The position numbers and the translations under genes are program-made. Under the pieces are notes generated by a model. That model saw only the letters and a program-made list of their open reading frames with translations, made no database searches and had not been told where the DNA came from. Below are positions 34,070 through 42,880 of a DNA stretch of 64,000 nucleotides, in pieces (positions within the stretch are counted from its first letter, which is position 1; each line of letters starts with the position of its first letter). The DNA comes from a bacterium ADurb.Bin157 (GTDB lineage: Bacteria; Muiribacteriota; Ozemobacteria; Ozemobacterales; Ozemobacteraceae), in contig MWDD01000009.1 of assembly GCA_002070375.1 (NCBI GenBank), positions 1 through 64,000 on the forward strand, written 5' to 3'.

Positions 34070-36583
34070 TCAGTAATCATCATCATCGTGAAGACGCTCA
34101 AATCTATAAACGTCATTGAGTTGTCTTTTAAGAGCGTCAATAGTTTCCCCTGAATAATTGCTGACTTCTTCATTAACGTCGTAGAAAACGGCGCTGTTTC
34201 TTGTTACTTCATTTCTGATTCTTTTTAAGAGGCTGTCAGAGAGCGCTTGATATCTGTCGGCTTTAATTTCGGGATCCAGTTCAGAATCAAGTTCTGCAAT
34301 TGATCTGACGATAGAACCAATAGATCTGTTTTTAGCGGCAGTAAGCCAAGCTATAATATTTCGATTGAACTCTATTGTGCTTAATCCTGCAGGATTTTGG
34401 TAATAGCTGTCTGTATAAAAAGATTCGCCTATTGCTGCTATTCTTCCGTTGCCTAAATCTTGTGCGGCAGCGAGAGGCGCAGGAATAGATGTTGTAGAGG
34501 TTGCATACAAGAACGGTGCATCATTTTTACCGTCGGATTCGATTGAATAAGTGTTTTCATCTCCGGTAGCAAGCAGGAAAACATTTGCCGAGCCTTTAAG
34601 AGGTTTGTCCTGATCGTCAAGCAAAGTTGACGCACTGTTTACGAGCAATTTTTTCATGTTTTTGCCTGTGATCGCGGGAGACGGGAAATTAGTTACAAAG
34701 AATCTCCAGGGGGGGCCAATGTTATTATCGGGGTCACAGATTTGGTCATCGTTAAATCTGATTTTGGCTCCTGTTGCTTTAAGAATCTTATTCAAAAATA
34801 AGGGGTTCGACAAGTTTCTGTAGTCTGAGCAAGAGAAAAGCATAATTGCTCCGCCGTTTGCCGAGTATTTTTTAAGAGCATTAATTTCAGTGGCGGTATA
34901 ATCTTTGGAAGGCGAAGGAATTAGTACCGCAAAGGCGTCTTTGAAAGAAGTTGCGGTGAATGGTTTGGATATGCTCTTCATTTGGTAGCCCAAATTTTGA
35001 AATAGATCCATTTTCATTCCTGCGAATTTTCCGGTAAAATAATCTTTGTTACCGTGTGCACAGTCTACAATGATTGTTTTGGGCTTAAGATCTAGGTTCA
35101 AAGAAGCTGTGTCAATTATAGTGTTGCCTTGTTTCAATATGGCAATAATTTCAACAACTCCAAGCCAATCTATTTGAGTCGGAACAGAAACCTGCATGGT
35201 TTCTCCGGCTCCAATTTTACCGAAGCTGTATTTATCGATAAGGTTTGAAGAGTCTATTGCCGAATGATAAATTTCGACTGTTGTTACATCAGATGGTTTG
35301 GTTGCAGCATTTTTTACAGGAACAATCACCTTAAACGGTGTTTTCATGTAGGTTTGATCTACATCTGTGTTCATGGTAAGTATTTTAGGGAGAGGTACGC
35401 CATCGCCTACGGGGGTTGTGAAAGTTCCTTCTGCTTTGGCAAATTTTTCGCTCTCGCGGGGGTCTGTCGAAATGGCGATAAAATTGTATTGAGTGTTGGG
35501 TTTAAGACCGGTAAGTGTAACGGTGTGAACTTTTACTGTATGATCAAAGGCTTTCTTTTTATTGATAACCTTTGTTGTTCCCAGACCGTATTCAACTTTT
35601 GAAGTGGCGGCGCGGTTTGTTGTCCATTGCAGAGTTGCTGAATTAGGTGTAATAGATATAATTTTAGGAGCAGCAGTAATCTTTATGGGCGTATTATTTG
35701 TAACAAAAGTTACGTTTTGCCCATCGGTGTAGGATTCGATTGTGCCATCGGTATCGGTTCTGAATACTGACATTTTGTAATAATCATAAATATCAAGAAC
35801 TGTTTGTGTAGGATGTCCAAAGGAATTGCCCTTACCGGCAGAGATAACACCGTATTTGGGCTGAACCATATCCATGAAAGCGTGATTTGAAGATGTTTTG
35901 CTTCCGTGATGACCCGATTTAAGCACTGTGCTTGAAAGTTTTTTTCCGGCTCGTTCAATTGCAATTGATTCTGCTTTTTTTTCGGCATCACCTGTAAAGA
36001 GGTAGCTTATTTTTCCGGCGGTGGCTTTAATTATAATTGACATATCGTTTGCATTTTTGCCGATATCACCGAAAGAACCGTCATCAGTGAAGAGTACTTC
36101 TGATTTGATCCCTGTTCCCCAGTCTAGCATTTCGCCGACTTTCAAACGTCTGTAGTTTATGTTTTTTTGCTTAATCAGATCGAGCATCTGTGTGTAATAT
36201 ATGGCATCATTACCGCCAGTACCGCTTTCGGAAGACACATTGGTATCGTTTGAATACACAAATTCTCCAAAAGAAAAATGCTTAATCAGCTCGATGAAAC
36301 CACCGAAATGGTCTCTGTGAGGATGTGATATAACAGCCTGGTCGATGTGTTTGATTCCCTCTTTTTTGAGATAGGGGATAATATAAGCCTGAGCCGCGTT
36401 TCGATTATCGTCACCCGCATCAATCATAATCGTTTTTTGAGCAGTGCGAACTATTACGCAGTCCCCTTGGTGTACATCTAAGAAAGTTACTTGCATTAGC
36501 GAAGCATCACGTGCAAATAACGGCATAGCCAACAAAAGGGCTAATACCATTAGGGCACCTATTCGCGTTAGTGGATATTTCAT
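34070..36583 (-). CDS. Secreted metallo-beta-lactamase/FN3/GATase-like protein
   Basis: 837 aa from the ATG at 36583, which has AGGAG at the right distance; an upstream in-frame codon would add 23 residues ahead of the signal peptide. Layout: signal peptide (L-M-V-L-A-L-L-L-A-M-P-L-F-A), a ComEC-type metallo-beta-lactamase domain (F-L-D-V-H-Q-G-D-C, S-H-P-H-R-D-H-F-G-G, T-G-D-A, G-H-H-G-S-K-T-S-S-N), a fibronectin type III domain (I-S-I-T-P-N-S-A-T-L-Q-W to Y-N-F-I-A-I-S-T), a CARDB-like beta region, a GATase1-like region (T-I-I-V-D-C-A-H-G-N-K; A-V-L-I-P-S-P-S; N-G-G-A-I-M-L-F-S), and a helical tail with a terminal D-D-D-D-Y. Probably exported nuclease or hydrolase; substrate unknown. Its own promoter is upstream. 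Confidence 0.85.
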   Translation of the reverse strand: MKYPLTRIGALMVLALLLAMPLFARDASLMQVTFLDVHQGDCVIVRTAQKTIMIDAGDDNRNAAQAYIIPYLKKEGIKHIDQAVISHPHRDHFGGFIELIKHFSFGEFVYSNDTNVSSESGTGGNDAIYYTQMLDLIKQKNINYRRLKVGEMLDWGTGIKSEVLFTDDGSFGDIGKNANDMSIIIKATAGKISYLFTGDAEKKAESIAIERAGKKLSSTVLKSGHHGSKTSSNHAFMDMVQPKYGVISAGKGNSFGHPTQTVLDIYDYYKMSVFRTDTDGTIESYTDGQNVTFVTNNTPIKITAAPKIISITPNSATLQWTTNRAATSKVEYGLGTTKVINKKKAFDHTVKVHTVTLTGLKPNTQYNFIAISTDPRESEKFAKAEGTFTTPVGDGVPLPKILTMNTDVDQTYMKTPFKVIVPVKNAATKPSDVTTVEIYHSAIDSSNLIDKYSFGKIGAGETMQVSVPTQIDWLGVVEIIAILKQGNTIIDTASLNLDLKPKTIIVDCAHGNKDYFTGKFAGMKMDLFQNLGYQMKSISKPFTATSFKDAFAVLIPSPSKDYTATEINALKKYSANGGAIMLFSCSDYRNLSNPLFLNKILKATGAKIRFNDDQICDPDNNIGPPWRFFVTNFPSPAITGKNMKKLLVNSASTLLDDQDKPLKGSANVFLLATGDENTYSIESDGKNDAPFLYATSTTSIPAPLAAAQDLGNGRIAAIGESFYTDSYYQNPAGLSTIEFNRNIIAWLTAAKNRSIGSIVRSIAELDSELDPEIKADRYQALSDSLLKRIRNEVTRNSAVFYDVNEEVSNYSGETIDALKRQLNDVYRFERLHDDDDY

Positions 36584-36651
36584 ACTCTTATACTCCTTAT
36601 ACCTTGCCGCGACAAGAAAATGTGCAACATAAAACTTTTGCTGTTCGTACA

Positions 36652-36680
36652 ATTTTAATGATTAATTAAGATAGTGTCAA
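36652..36680 (-). promoter_or_regulatory. Sigma-70-type promoter of the MBL/FN3 gene
   Basis: On the minus strand TTGACA (36680-36675), 17 bp, TAAAAT (36657-36652). Transcription start near 36645, giving about 60 nt of leader with a small CTTG/CAAG hairpin. Confidence 0.8.
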
Positions 36681-36703
36681 GTGCACCAAAAATAAATTCT
36701 TCA

Positions 36704-36729
36704 CAAAAAATGCGAATTATCCGCATTTT
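36704..36729 (-). terminator. Terminator of nrdJ, with the stop codon in its loop
   Basis: On the minus strand AAAATGCG (36729-36722), loop GATAATT, CGCATTTT (36714-36707) and further T. The nrdJ stop TAA (36719-36717) lies in the loop, so the hairpin is partly coding. Confidence 0.75.
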
Positions 36730-39017
36730 GAGTATCCGCAATACTTACATATTACGCAACCGCTTTCGTTTTCGAGCTTTTCACCGCATTCTGGGCAATG
36801 CCCCATGTCTTGTGAAGTAACATCAATCATTAGATCTTTTTTTTGGTCTTTTTGATTTTCGCTCTTAATAACATTTAGCTTTCCAAAGAATCCTTGCGCG
36901 GTTAAATTGTATTGTTCAATAGCTTTACCAATAGCATCAGGGCAAGAGAGAACTCTCATGCCGCCCGCCATTGTTCCTTCTCTTTTGAGCGTTGACATGC
37001 ACCTTATTCCCTTAAGTTGGTCAATGATTTCTTGTACATCAATTCCTGCACGCAATGCCATTGAAATAAGTCTTGCAGTTGCTTCTGATTGCGATGGACA
37101 ACCGCCGTTTCTGCCAAGGCTCGTGAATACTTCGCATATCCCTTTTTCGTCGCTGTTGACTGTAACGTAAAGATTTCCGCAGCCTATTTTTGCTCTTTCG
37201 GTTACCCCAAAAGTTCTTTCGGGTCTGGACCTTGCTAACAGCATGGGAGAGGAATCCTTTGTTCTGTCTGCTTTTTTAGTTCCGGCGACGTTAAGCACCT
37301 GCGCGTCCCGCGATCCGTCTCTGTATACCGTTACTCCCTTGCATTCAAGCTGATGCGCAAGTCTGAAAACTGTTTCAATGTCTTTTTTGGTCGCATCGAA
37401 GGGAAAGTTAACGGTTTTGCTTACGGCATTGTCTGTGTGTTTTTGGAAAGCGGCCTGCATACGAATATGCCATTCGGGAGATATATTGTGGCTGGTTACG
37501 AAGATGCGGGCAATATGTTCCGGAATTTCGGATATTCCGTTCAAGTTTCCTTGATGGGCAACTCTTTCCATGAGTTCTTTAGAATAAAAATTATTCTCTC
37601 TGGCTACTTTAACAAAATCATTATGAACTTCAAGAAGTTTATCGTTGTCCATTACATGTTTTTCGTATGCAATTGCAAAAAGAGGTTCTATTCCTGATGA
37701 ACATCCTGCAATCAGACTTATTGTTCCTGTGGGAGCTATTGTCGTAACGGTTGCATTTCTGAGTGGTTGAATTCTTTTTTCGGCAAAAATAGATTTATCG
37801 TAATTAGGGAAAGCACCGCGTTCTTTGGCCAGTTCTTGTGATGCAGACCAAGATTCGCGCTTAACAAAGCCCATAACTTGATCAGCTAATTCGATTGCTT
37901 TTTCTGAGTCGTAAGGAACTCCCATTTTTATCAAAAGATCAGCCCAGCCCATTACACCCAGACCGATTTTTCTGTTGGCTCTCGTCATTTTATCAATTTC
38001 GGGGATAGGGTATTTATTTACATCTATAACGTTGTCTAAGAATCTTACCGAAATATTTATGCATTCTTTTAGTCGGTCGAAATCAATAACGGTCTTGTTT
38101 TTCTTTTCAATGATAAAATTGGCCAGATTTATTGAGCCGAGATTACAAGCTTCGTAGGGTAAAAGAGGTTGTTCGCCGCAGGGATTTGTGGACTCAATTT
38201 TTCCGATTGCCGGTGTTGGTTGGAATCGATTGATTCTGTCAATAAACACTATGCCGGGTTCACCGTTTCTCCAAGCACGTTCAATTATCATAAAGAAAAC
38301 TTTTGACGCTTTTAACGAGCCTACGGTTTCTCCTGATCTGGGGTTCACAAGGTCATATTCTGCATCATGCTCAAGAGCTTCCATAAATTTATCGGTTATT
38401 GCCACAGACAAATTAAAGTTTGTAAGTTCATCGTTATTTTCTTTTGCTGTTATAAATTCAAGAATATCCGGATGATCCACACGCAGAATCCCCATATTTG
38501 CACCGCGTCTTGTGCCCCCCTGCTTAATTGTTTCAGTCGCAATGTTAAAGACCTTCATAAAAGAAATAGGGCCTGAGCTGACGCCTTTTGTAGAAGATAC
38601 CAAGTCATTAGCCGGTCTTAATCTTGAAAAGCTGAATCCTGTCCCTCCACCTGATTTATGAATTATTGCCGCATTTTTGACAGCGTCAAAAATACCCTCC
38701 ATAGAGTCATCAACGGGTAAAACAAAACAAGCAGACAGTTGTCCTAGTTTTTTTCCGGCATTCATAAGGGTGGGGCTGTTTGGCAAAAAATCAAGATCGG
38801 TCATTATTTTGTAAAATAATGGCTCAAGTTCTTCTGCATTGTATTTACTGTTTGGATAAGAGTTTTCAGCAGCAGCTATTGCAGATGCCACACGGCGAAA
38901 AAGCCCTTCGATTGTTTCAATTGGTTTTCCGTCTTCGCCTCGGGTTAAATATCTTTTGTTCAACACTTTCTGTGCATTAACAGAAAAACGATTAGAAATG
39001 GTTGTTGTGGGATTCAT
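36717..39017 (-). CDS. nrdJ: Adenosylcobalamin-dependent (class II) ribonucleotide reductase
   Basis: Makes deoxynucleotides without oxygen, 766 aa. Seen: the N-terminal Cys of the disulfide pair (L-S-A-C97-F), S-G-G-G-T-G-F-S-F-S-R-L-R-P, active site S-T-N-P-C280-G-E282-Q, C291-N-L-G-S-I-N-L, and A-P-T-G-T-I-S. The C-terminus has a Cys-rich zinc-type end (C-P-E-C-G-E-K ... C-K-Y-C-G-Y-S-K-C). AAGGA before the ATG. Last gene of a metG-tatD-aroB-nrdJ transcript. No cobalamin riboswitch sequence is present in the 30-nt gap upstream. Confidence 0.97.
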   Translation of the reverse strand: MNPTTTISNRFSVNAQKVLNKRYLTRGEDGKPIETIEGLFRRVASAIAAAENSYPNSKYNAEELEPLFYKIMTDLDFLPNSPTLMNAGKKLGQLSACFVLPVDDSMEGIFDAVKNAAIIHKSGGGTGFSFSRLRPANDLVSSTKGVSSGPISFMKVFNIATETIKQGGTRRGANMGILRVDHPDILEFITAKENNDELTNFNLSVAITDKFMEALEHDAEYDLVNPRSGETVGSLKASKVFFMIIERAWRNGEPGIVFIDRINRFQPTPAIGKIESTNPCGEQPLLPYEACNLGSINLANFIIEKKNKTVIDFDRLKECINISVRFLDNVIDVNKYPIPEIDKMTRANRKIGLGVMGWADLLIKMGVPYDSEKAIELADQVMGFVKRESWSASQELAKERGAFPNYDKSIFAEKRIQPLRNATVTTIAPTGTISLIAGCSSGIEPLFAIAYEKHVMDNDKLLEVHNDFVKVARENNFYSKELMERVAHQGNLNGISEIPEHIARIFVTSHNISPEWHIRMQAAFQKHTDNAVSKTVNFPFDATKKDIETVFRLAHQLECKGVTVYRDGSRDAQVLNVAGTKKADRTKDSSPMLLARSRPERTFGVTERAKIGCGNLYVTVNSDEKGICEVFTSLGRNGGCPSQSEATARLISMALRAGIDVQEIIDQLKGIRCMSTLKREGTMAGGMRVLSCPDAIGKAIEQYNLTAQGFFGKLNVIKSENQKDQKKDLMIDVTSQDMGHCPECGEKLENESGCVICKYCGYSKCG

Positions 39018-39047
39018 TGGTTAGTCCTTATCCTATATTTAAAGAGT

Positions 39048-40139
39048 TTATATTTGAGTTGCGATTGTTACGATTTTTTCCAAGTCATCGGATTTAATGT
39101 GTTGTATAAGGGTTTTCCCCGGCGATACCGGCAATACAAAAGCGAGCCCTTTTTCATTTCTTTTTTTGTCTTGTGCTATGTAAGCAAGAATCGAATTCAC
39201 GGAAATTTCGGTTGGCAGGGAAATAGGTAATTCCAGTTCTCGCAGTACAATTTTAAGTTGTTCGCTGTAATCTTCTTTGAGAATTCCCAGGGCGGCAGAG
39301 GTTTTGATGGCCATCAGCATTCCGAGTCCTACGGCTTCGCAGTGATTTAATCTTATATAGCCGCCTGCAGATTCAAGAGCGTGTCCAAAGGTATGACCAA
39401 AATTTAAATGGGCTCTGACTCCTTTGTCCAGTTCATCTTTGCTAATGAAGCTCTTTTTAATATACACTGAGCGTCTCACAACACGTTGAAGGATGTCAAG
39501 TTGTCTTGCGCGAATTTCAGAGATATTATTACATAAAAACTTGTAATAAGCAGAATCTCCTATTAGGCCGTGTTTTATACATTCTACCACGCCGTAAGAA
39601 AGTTGTGAAAGCGGGAGCGACAATAAAAAAGACACATCTACGCAAGTTAAAGCCGGCTGATAGAATGTACCCGCAAGATTTTTACCTTCGGACGTATTAA
39701 CGCCGTTTTTGCCGCCAAAAGAAGCATCAACCATCGCCAATAAAGAAGTTGGCACAAGTGCCAGGGTGATTCCGCGTTTATAAATTGATGCCGCAAAACC
39801 TGTTATGTCGCAAATCACACCGCCGCCTAAGCCAAGTATTACGCAGTCACGGTCGATTTGATTTTTAGAAAGTTCAGATAAAACAGAAATAACAGTTTCA
39901 AAATTTTTATATTTTTCGCCGTCGGGTATGATTATTTCTAGTGCCGAAAAACCTCTGTTTGCAAGTTCTTCTTTTAAGGGTTCAAGATACCATTTTGCGA
40001 CAGTTTCGTTTGTAATGACGGCACAACGTCTTGCACTTGTTAAACGGGACAATCGTACAGAGAATTCTTTTAAAATTCCGTTGCCAATTATAATTTCTGT
40101 CATCGTTGAACGGGAGTATTCAATTCTTTGAGTTTCCAT
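39048..40139 (-). CDS. aroB: 3-dehydroquinate synthase
   Basis: Second step of the shikimate pathway; partner of aroK at 6250-6729. 363 aa, with I-P-D-G-E-K-Y-K, L-G-L-G-G-G-V-I-C-D-I-T-G-F-A-A, P-T-S-L-L-A-M-V-D-A-S-F-G-G-K-N-G-V-N, and the zinc site in H-L-N-F-G-H-T-F-G-H-A-L-E. Starts right after the tatD stop (TAA ATG). Confidence 0.97.
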   Translation of the reverse strand: METQRIEYSRSTMTEIIIGNGILKEFSVRLSRLTSARRCAVITNETVAKWYLEPLKEELANRGFSALEIIIPDGEKYKNFETVISVLSELSKNQIDRDCVILGLGGGVICDITGFAASIYKRGITLALVPTSLLAMVDASFGGKNGVNTSEGKNLAGTFYQPALTCVDVSFLLSLPLSQLSYGVVECIKHGLIGDSAYYKFLCNNISEIRARQLDILQRVVRRSVYIKKSFISKDELDKGVRAHLNFGHTFGHALESAGGYIRLNHCEAVGLGMLMAIKTSAALGILKEDYSEQLKIVLRELELPISLPTEISVNSILAYIAQDKKRNEKGLAFVLPVSPGKTLIQHIKSDDLEKIVTIATQI

Positions 40140-40922
40140 TTATTTTAATTTATCTCCGAAAAATGCTTTAGCGTTGCCAGAAAGTTTTTGAGCCAATTCC
40201 TCTAAACTGATTCCCCGCAGCTTTGCCAAATATTCCGCGATTATGGGCAAGTTGGCCGGTTCGTTTCTTTTTCCTCTTTTTCCTTGGGGTGAAAGGTAAG
40301 GGCAGTCAGTTTCAAGGTGAATTCTTTCTAGGGGTAAATAAGAAAATACCTCTGCTGTTTTTTTACTGTTCGGAAACGTTAAAACCCCGCCAATAGAAAA
40401 ATTATATCCTAATTTTTCTGCTTGTTTTGCTGTTTCTAAGCTTCCCGAAAAGCAGTGCAACAATACTTTCGGAGGGGCCGGCATATTTTCAATACTGTCG
40501 AAAAATGCTTTATATGCTTCTCTGATATGAACTACTACAGGCAATTTAAGCTCCGCTCCGAGTGCCCACAGCTTTTTAAATACTTCAATCTGAACATCTC
40601 GCTCAGAAAAATCATAATGAAAATCTAAACCTATTTCGCCGATTCCCAATACTTTTGGTTTGTTTAAAAGCTCTTTTAAGCTTGAAATACTGGTTTGGTC
40701 AAATTCAGAAGCATTATGAGGATGTATCCCGGCCATAGCGTAGCATTCATCATATTTTTCAGCAATCTTTTGTATTTGCACCGACTCTTCGATATTGCTT
40801 GCGGCGTTAATTATTCTGTTAACGCCTGCATTTTTTGCGTTTTCAACACAGGTATCAATATCGTTTACAAACTTTTCGTCTTGTAAGTGCGAGTGTACAT
40901 CAATAAAGCTCATAGGGTTCAT
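40140..40922 (-). CDS. tatD: TatD-family metal-dependent DNase
   Basis: 260-aa TIM-barrel hydrolase. Metal ligands: D-V-H-S-H-L (start), G-E-I-G-L-D-F-H-Y-D, V-V-H-I-R-E-A, L-H-C-F-S-G-S, and L-E-T-D-C-P-Y-L-S-P. Overlaps the metG stop by 4 nt (ATGA); metG-tatD pairing is common in bacteria. Family members act as 3'-5' DNases in DNA repair. Confidence 0.93.
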   Translation of the reverse strand: MNPMSFIDVHSHLQDEKFVNDIDTCVENAKNAGVNRIINAASNIEESVQIQKIAEKYDECYAMAGIHPHNASEFDQTSISSLKELLNKPKVLGIGEIGLDFHYDFSERDVQIEVFKKLWALGAELKLPVVVHIREAYKAFFDSIENMPAPPKVLLHCFSGSLETAKQAEKLGYNFSIGGVLTFPNSKKTAEVFSYLPLERIHLETDCPYLSPQGKRGKRNEPANLPIIAEYLAKLRGISLEELAQKLSGNAKAFFGDKLK

Positions 40923-42850
40923 TTTACTCTGACACCTGTTTTAGCGGGTTTATTCGGCGTCATTAAAGCGAGTCCGCCTTCGGGGGTTTCTGCTGCGAGT
41001 ATCATTCCATGAGAGAGAATCCCTCTGATTTTTGCGGGTTTAAGATTTTTAACCATAAGAACTTGCATTCCGATAATTTCTTCGGGTTTATAGTAACTTG
41101 CGATTCCGGCCACAAGTGTGTTAGTCGCGTCGCCCGTATCAACAGTTAATTTAAGCAATTTATCGGCGTTTTCTACTTTTTCGGCAGTCAGAATTTTGGC
41201 TACACAAAGTTGTGTTTTCATAAAATCATCAAAGGTAATAATGCCTTCAATCTCAGTTTGAGGTTCAACCGGTTTTACGACGGGCTCAGCTTTGCTTTTC
41301 TTCAAATTCTGTATTCTTTCGGTTTCGAGTCTTGGGAATAAGGGTTTAGGCTCGGTGCATTTGGATTTGTCGGTTAGCTGACCCCATTCTAATGATGCTA
41401 TGGAATAGTTTTTACCGTCGCAACCGATTTGTTTCAAAAATTCGGGTGCCATGTGCGGCATGAAAGGTTCAACAAGAACAGTGCAAAATCTTATACCTTC
41501 GCCTATGGTATAAAAGACTTCATCGAGAAGAGCAAAATTTTGTTCTTTTGCAAGTTTCCAGGGCGCTGTTTCGTCGACGTATTTATTTAATCTCTGCACC
41601 AAACTCCAGATTTTTGCCAAGCCTTCGTGGAACAAGAAGTTGTCCATAGCTTTTACATAACCTTCTTTAACTTCAGCAGCCAGTTTAATTATTTCTTTCG
41701 TTTCGGGTAAATTTGCGTCGGTTTTATTAAAAACACCGTCTCTGTTTTTGATTAAAAGAGGCAACATTCGGTTGCACAAATTGCCGTAATCATTTGCCAA
41801 ATCGGCATTGTAGCGCATAATAAAGTTTTCTTTGGTGTAGGTTGCGTCTTGCCCGAAGACCATTTCTCTGAAAAGATAGAATCTAAATGGGTCTAATCCG
41901 TAGTCTGCAACGAGTTGTCTTGGGTTAATCACGTTACCTACAGATTTGGACATCTTACCTTCACCGGTAACCCACCAACCGTGTGCGAAAATGCATTCGG
42001 GGAGCGGTAAATCAAGTGCTAAGAGCATTGTGCTCCAATAAACAGCGTGAGTTGTAAGAATATCTTTTCCGATAATATGGCAAGATGCCGGCCAGGTTTG
42101 ATTAAATTTATCGAGATCAAACGGATATCCGATCGCTGAAATGTAATTAGTCAGAGCATCGAACCACACGTAAGTAACATAATTTTCGTCAAAAGGTAAG
42201 TCTATTCCCCAGCTCAATCTTGATTTTGGTCTGCTTATGCACAAGTCGCCAAGAGGTTGCTTCAAAAATCCCAGCACTTCATTTTTTCTGTTTTCGGGTC
42301 TGATAAAACCGGGGTTATTGTTTATGTGTTCAATAAGTTTGTTTTGATAAACAGACATTTTGAAAAAATAGTTTTTTTCTGTGATTTCTTGTACTGAGCG
42401 CTTGCAGTCGGGGCAAAGTTTTTCAGGAACCTCTTTTTCTGTCCAAAATCTTTCGCAAGGGGTACAATACCACCCTTTGTATTCGGCTTCGTAAATGTCG
42501 CCTTTTTCGTAAAGTTTTGACAGGGCGTATTTGACGACCTTTGTGTGTCTTTCTTCAGTTGTTCTTATAAAATCGTCATATGTTATGTCCAAGGTTTCCC
42601 AGAGTGATTTGAATTTCTCTACAAGAGCGTCTGTGTGAGCTAAGGGGGTAAGGCCTTTGGCTTTTGCGGCTTGTTCAACTTTTTGTCCATGTTCGTCCGA
42701 ACCGGTTAAAAAATGCACTTTATTATCGCAAGAACGGTTGTATCTTGCCGCTATATCAGCTGCGAGAGTTGAAAAAGCGTGTCCTATGTGCAGCTCGTCA
42801 TTTGCATAATAGAGTGGAGTTGTGATGTAAAACGATTTCTTGTTCGTCAT
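40919..42850 (-). CDS. metG: Methionyl-tRNA synthetase
   Basis: 643 aa, class I. HIGH as H-I-G-H (E-L-H-I-G-H-A-F-S-T), KMSKS as G-K-M-S-K-S-V-G, zinc knuckle C-T-P-C-E-R-F ... C-P-D-C, and a C-terminal tRNA-binding (Trbp111-like) OB domain from about residue 540 (F-M-K-T-Q-L-C-V-A-K-I-L). Charges initiator and elongator tRNA-Met. Confidence 0.97.
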   Translation of the reverse strand: MTNKKSFYITTPLYYANDELHIGHAFSTLAADIAARYNRSCDNKVHFLTGSDEHGQKVEQAAKAKGLTPLAHTDALVEKFKSLWETLDITYDDFIRTTEERHTKVVKYALSKLYEKGDIYEAEYKGWYCTPCERFWTEKEVPEKLCPDCKRSVQEITEKNYFFKMSVYQNKLIEHINNNPGFIRPENRKNEVLGFLKQPLGDLCISRPKSRLSWGIDLPFDENYVTYVWFDALTNYISAIGYPFDLDKFNQTWPASCHIIGKDILTTHAVYWSTMLLALDLPLPECIFAHGWWVTGEGKMSKSVGNVINPRQLVADYGLDPFRFYLFREMVFGQDATYTKENFIMRYNADLANDYGNLCNRMLPLLIKNRDGVFNKTDANLPETKEIIKLAAEVKEGYVKAMDNFLFHEGLAKIWSLVQRLNKYVDETAPWKLAKEQNFALLDEVFYTIGEGIRFCTVLVEPFMPHMAPEFLKQIGCDGKNYSIASLEWGQLTDKSKCTEPKPLFPRLETERIQNLKKSKAEPVVKPVEPQTEIEGIITFDDFMKTQLCVAKILTAEKVENADKLLKLTVDTGDATNTLVAGIASYYKPEEIIGMQVLMVKNLKPAKIRGILSHGMILAAETPEGGLALMTPNKPAKTGVRVK

Positions 42851-42880
42851 AAAAACCTCATTATATTAAGTTTCGTCGGT

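Noticed and set aside
39018-39047. Cobalamin riboswitch before nrdJ
   Set aside because: Only 30 nt are available and they show no such structure.
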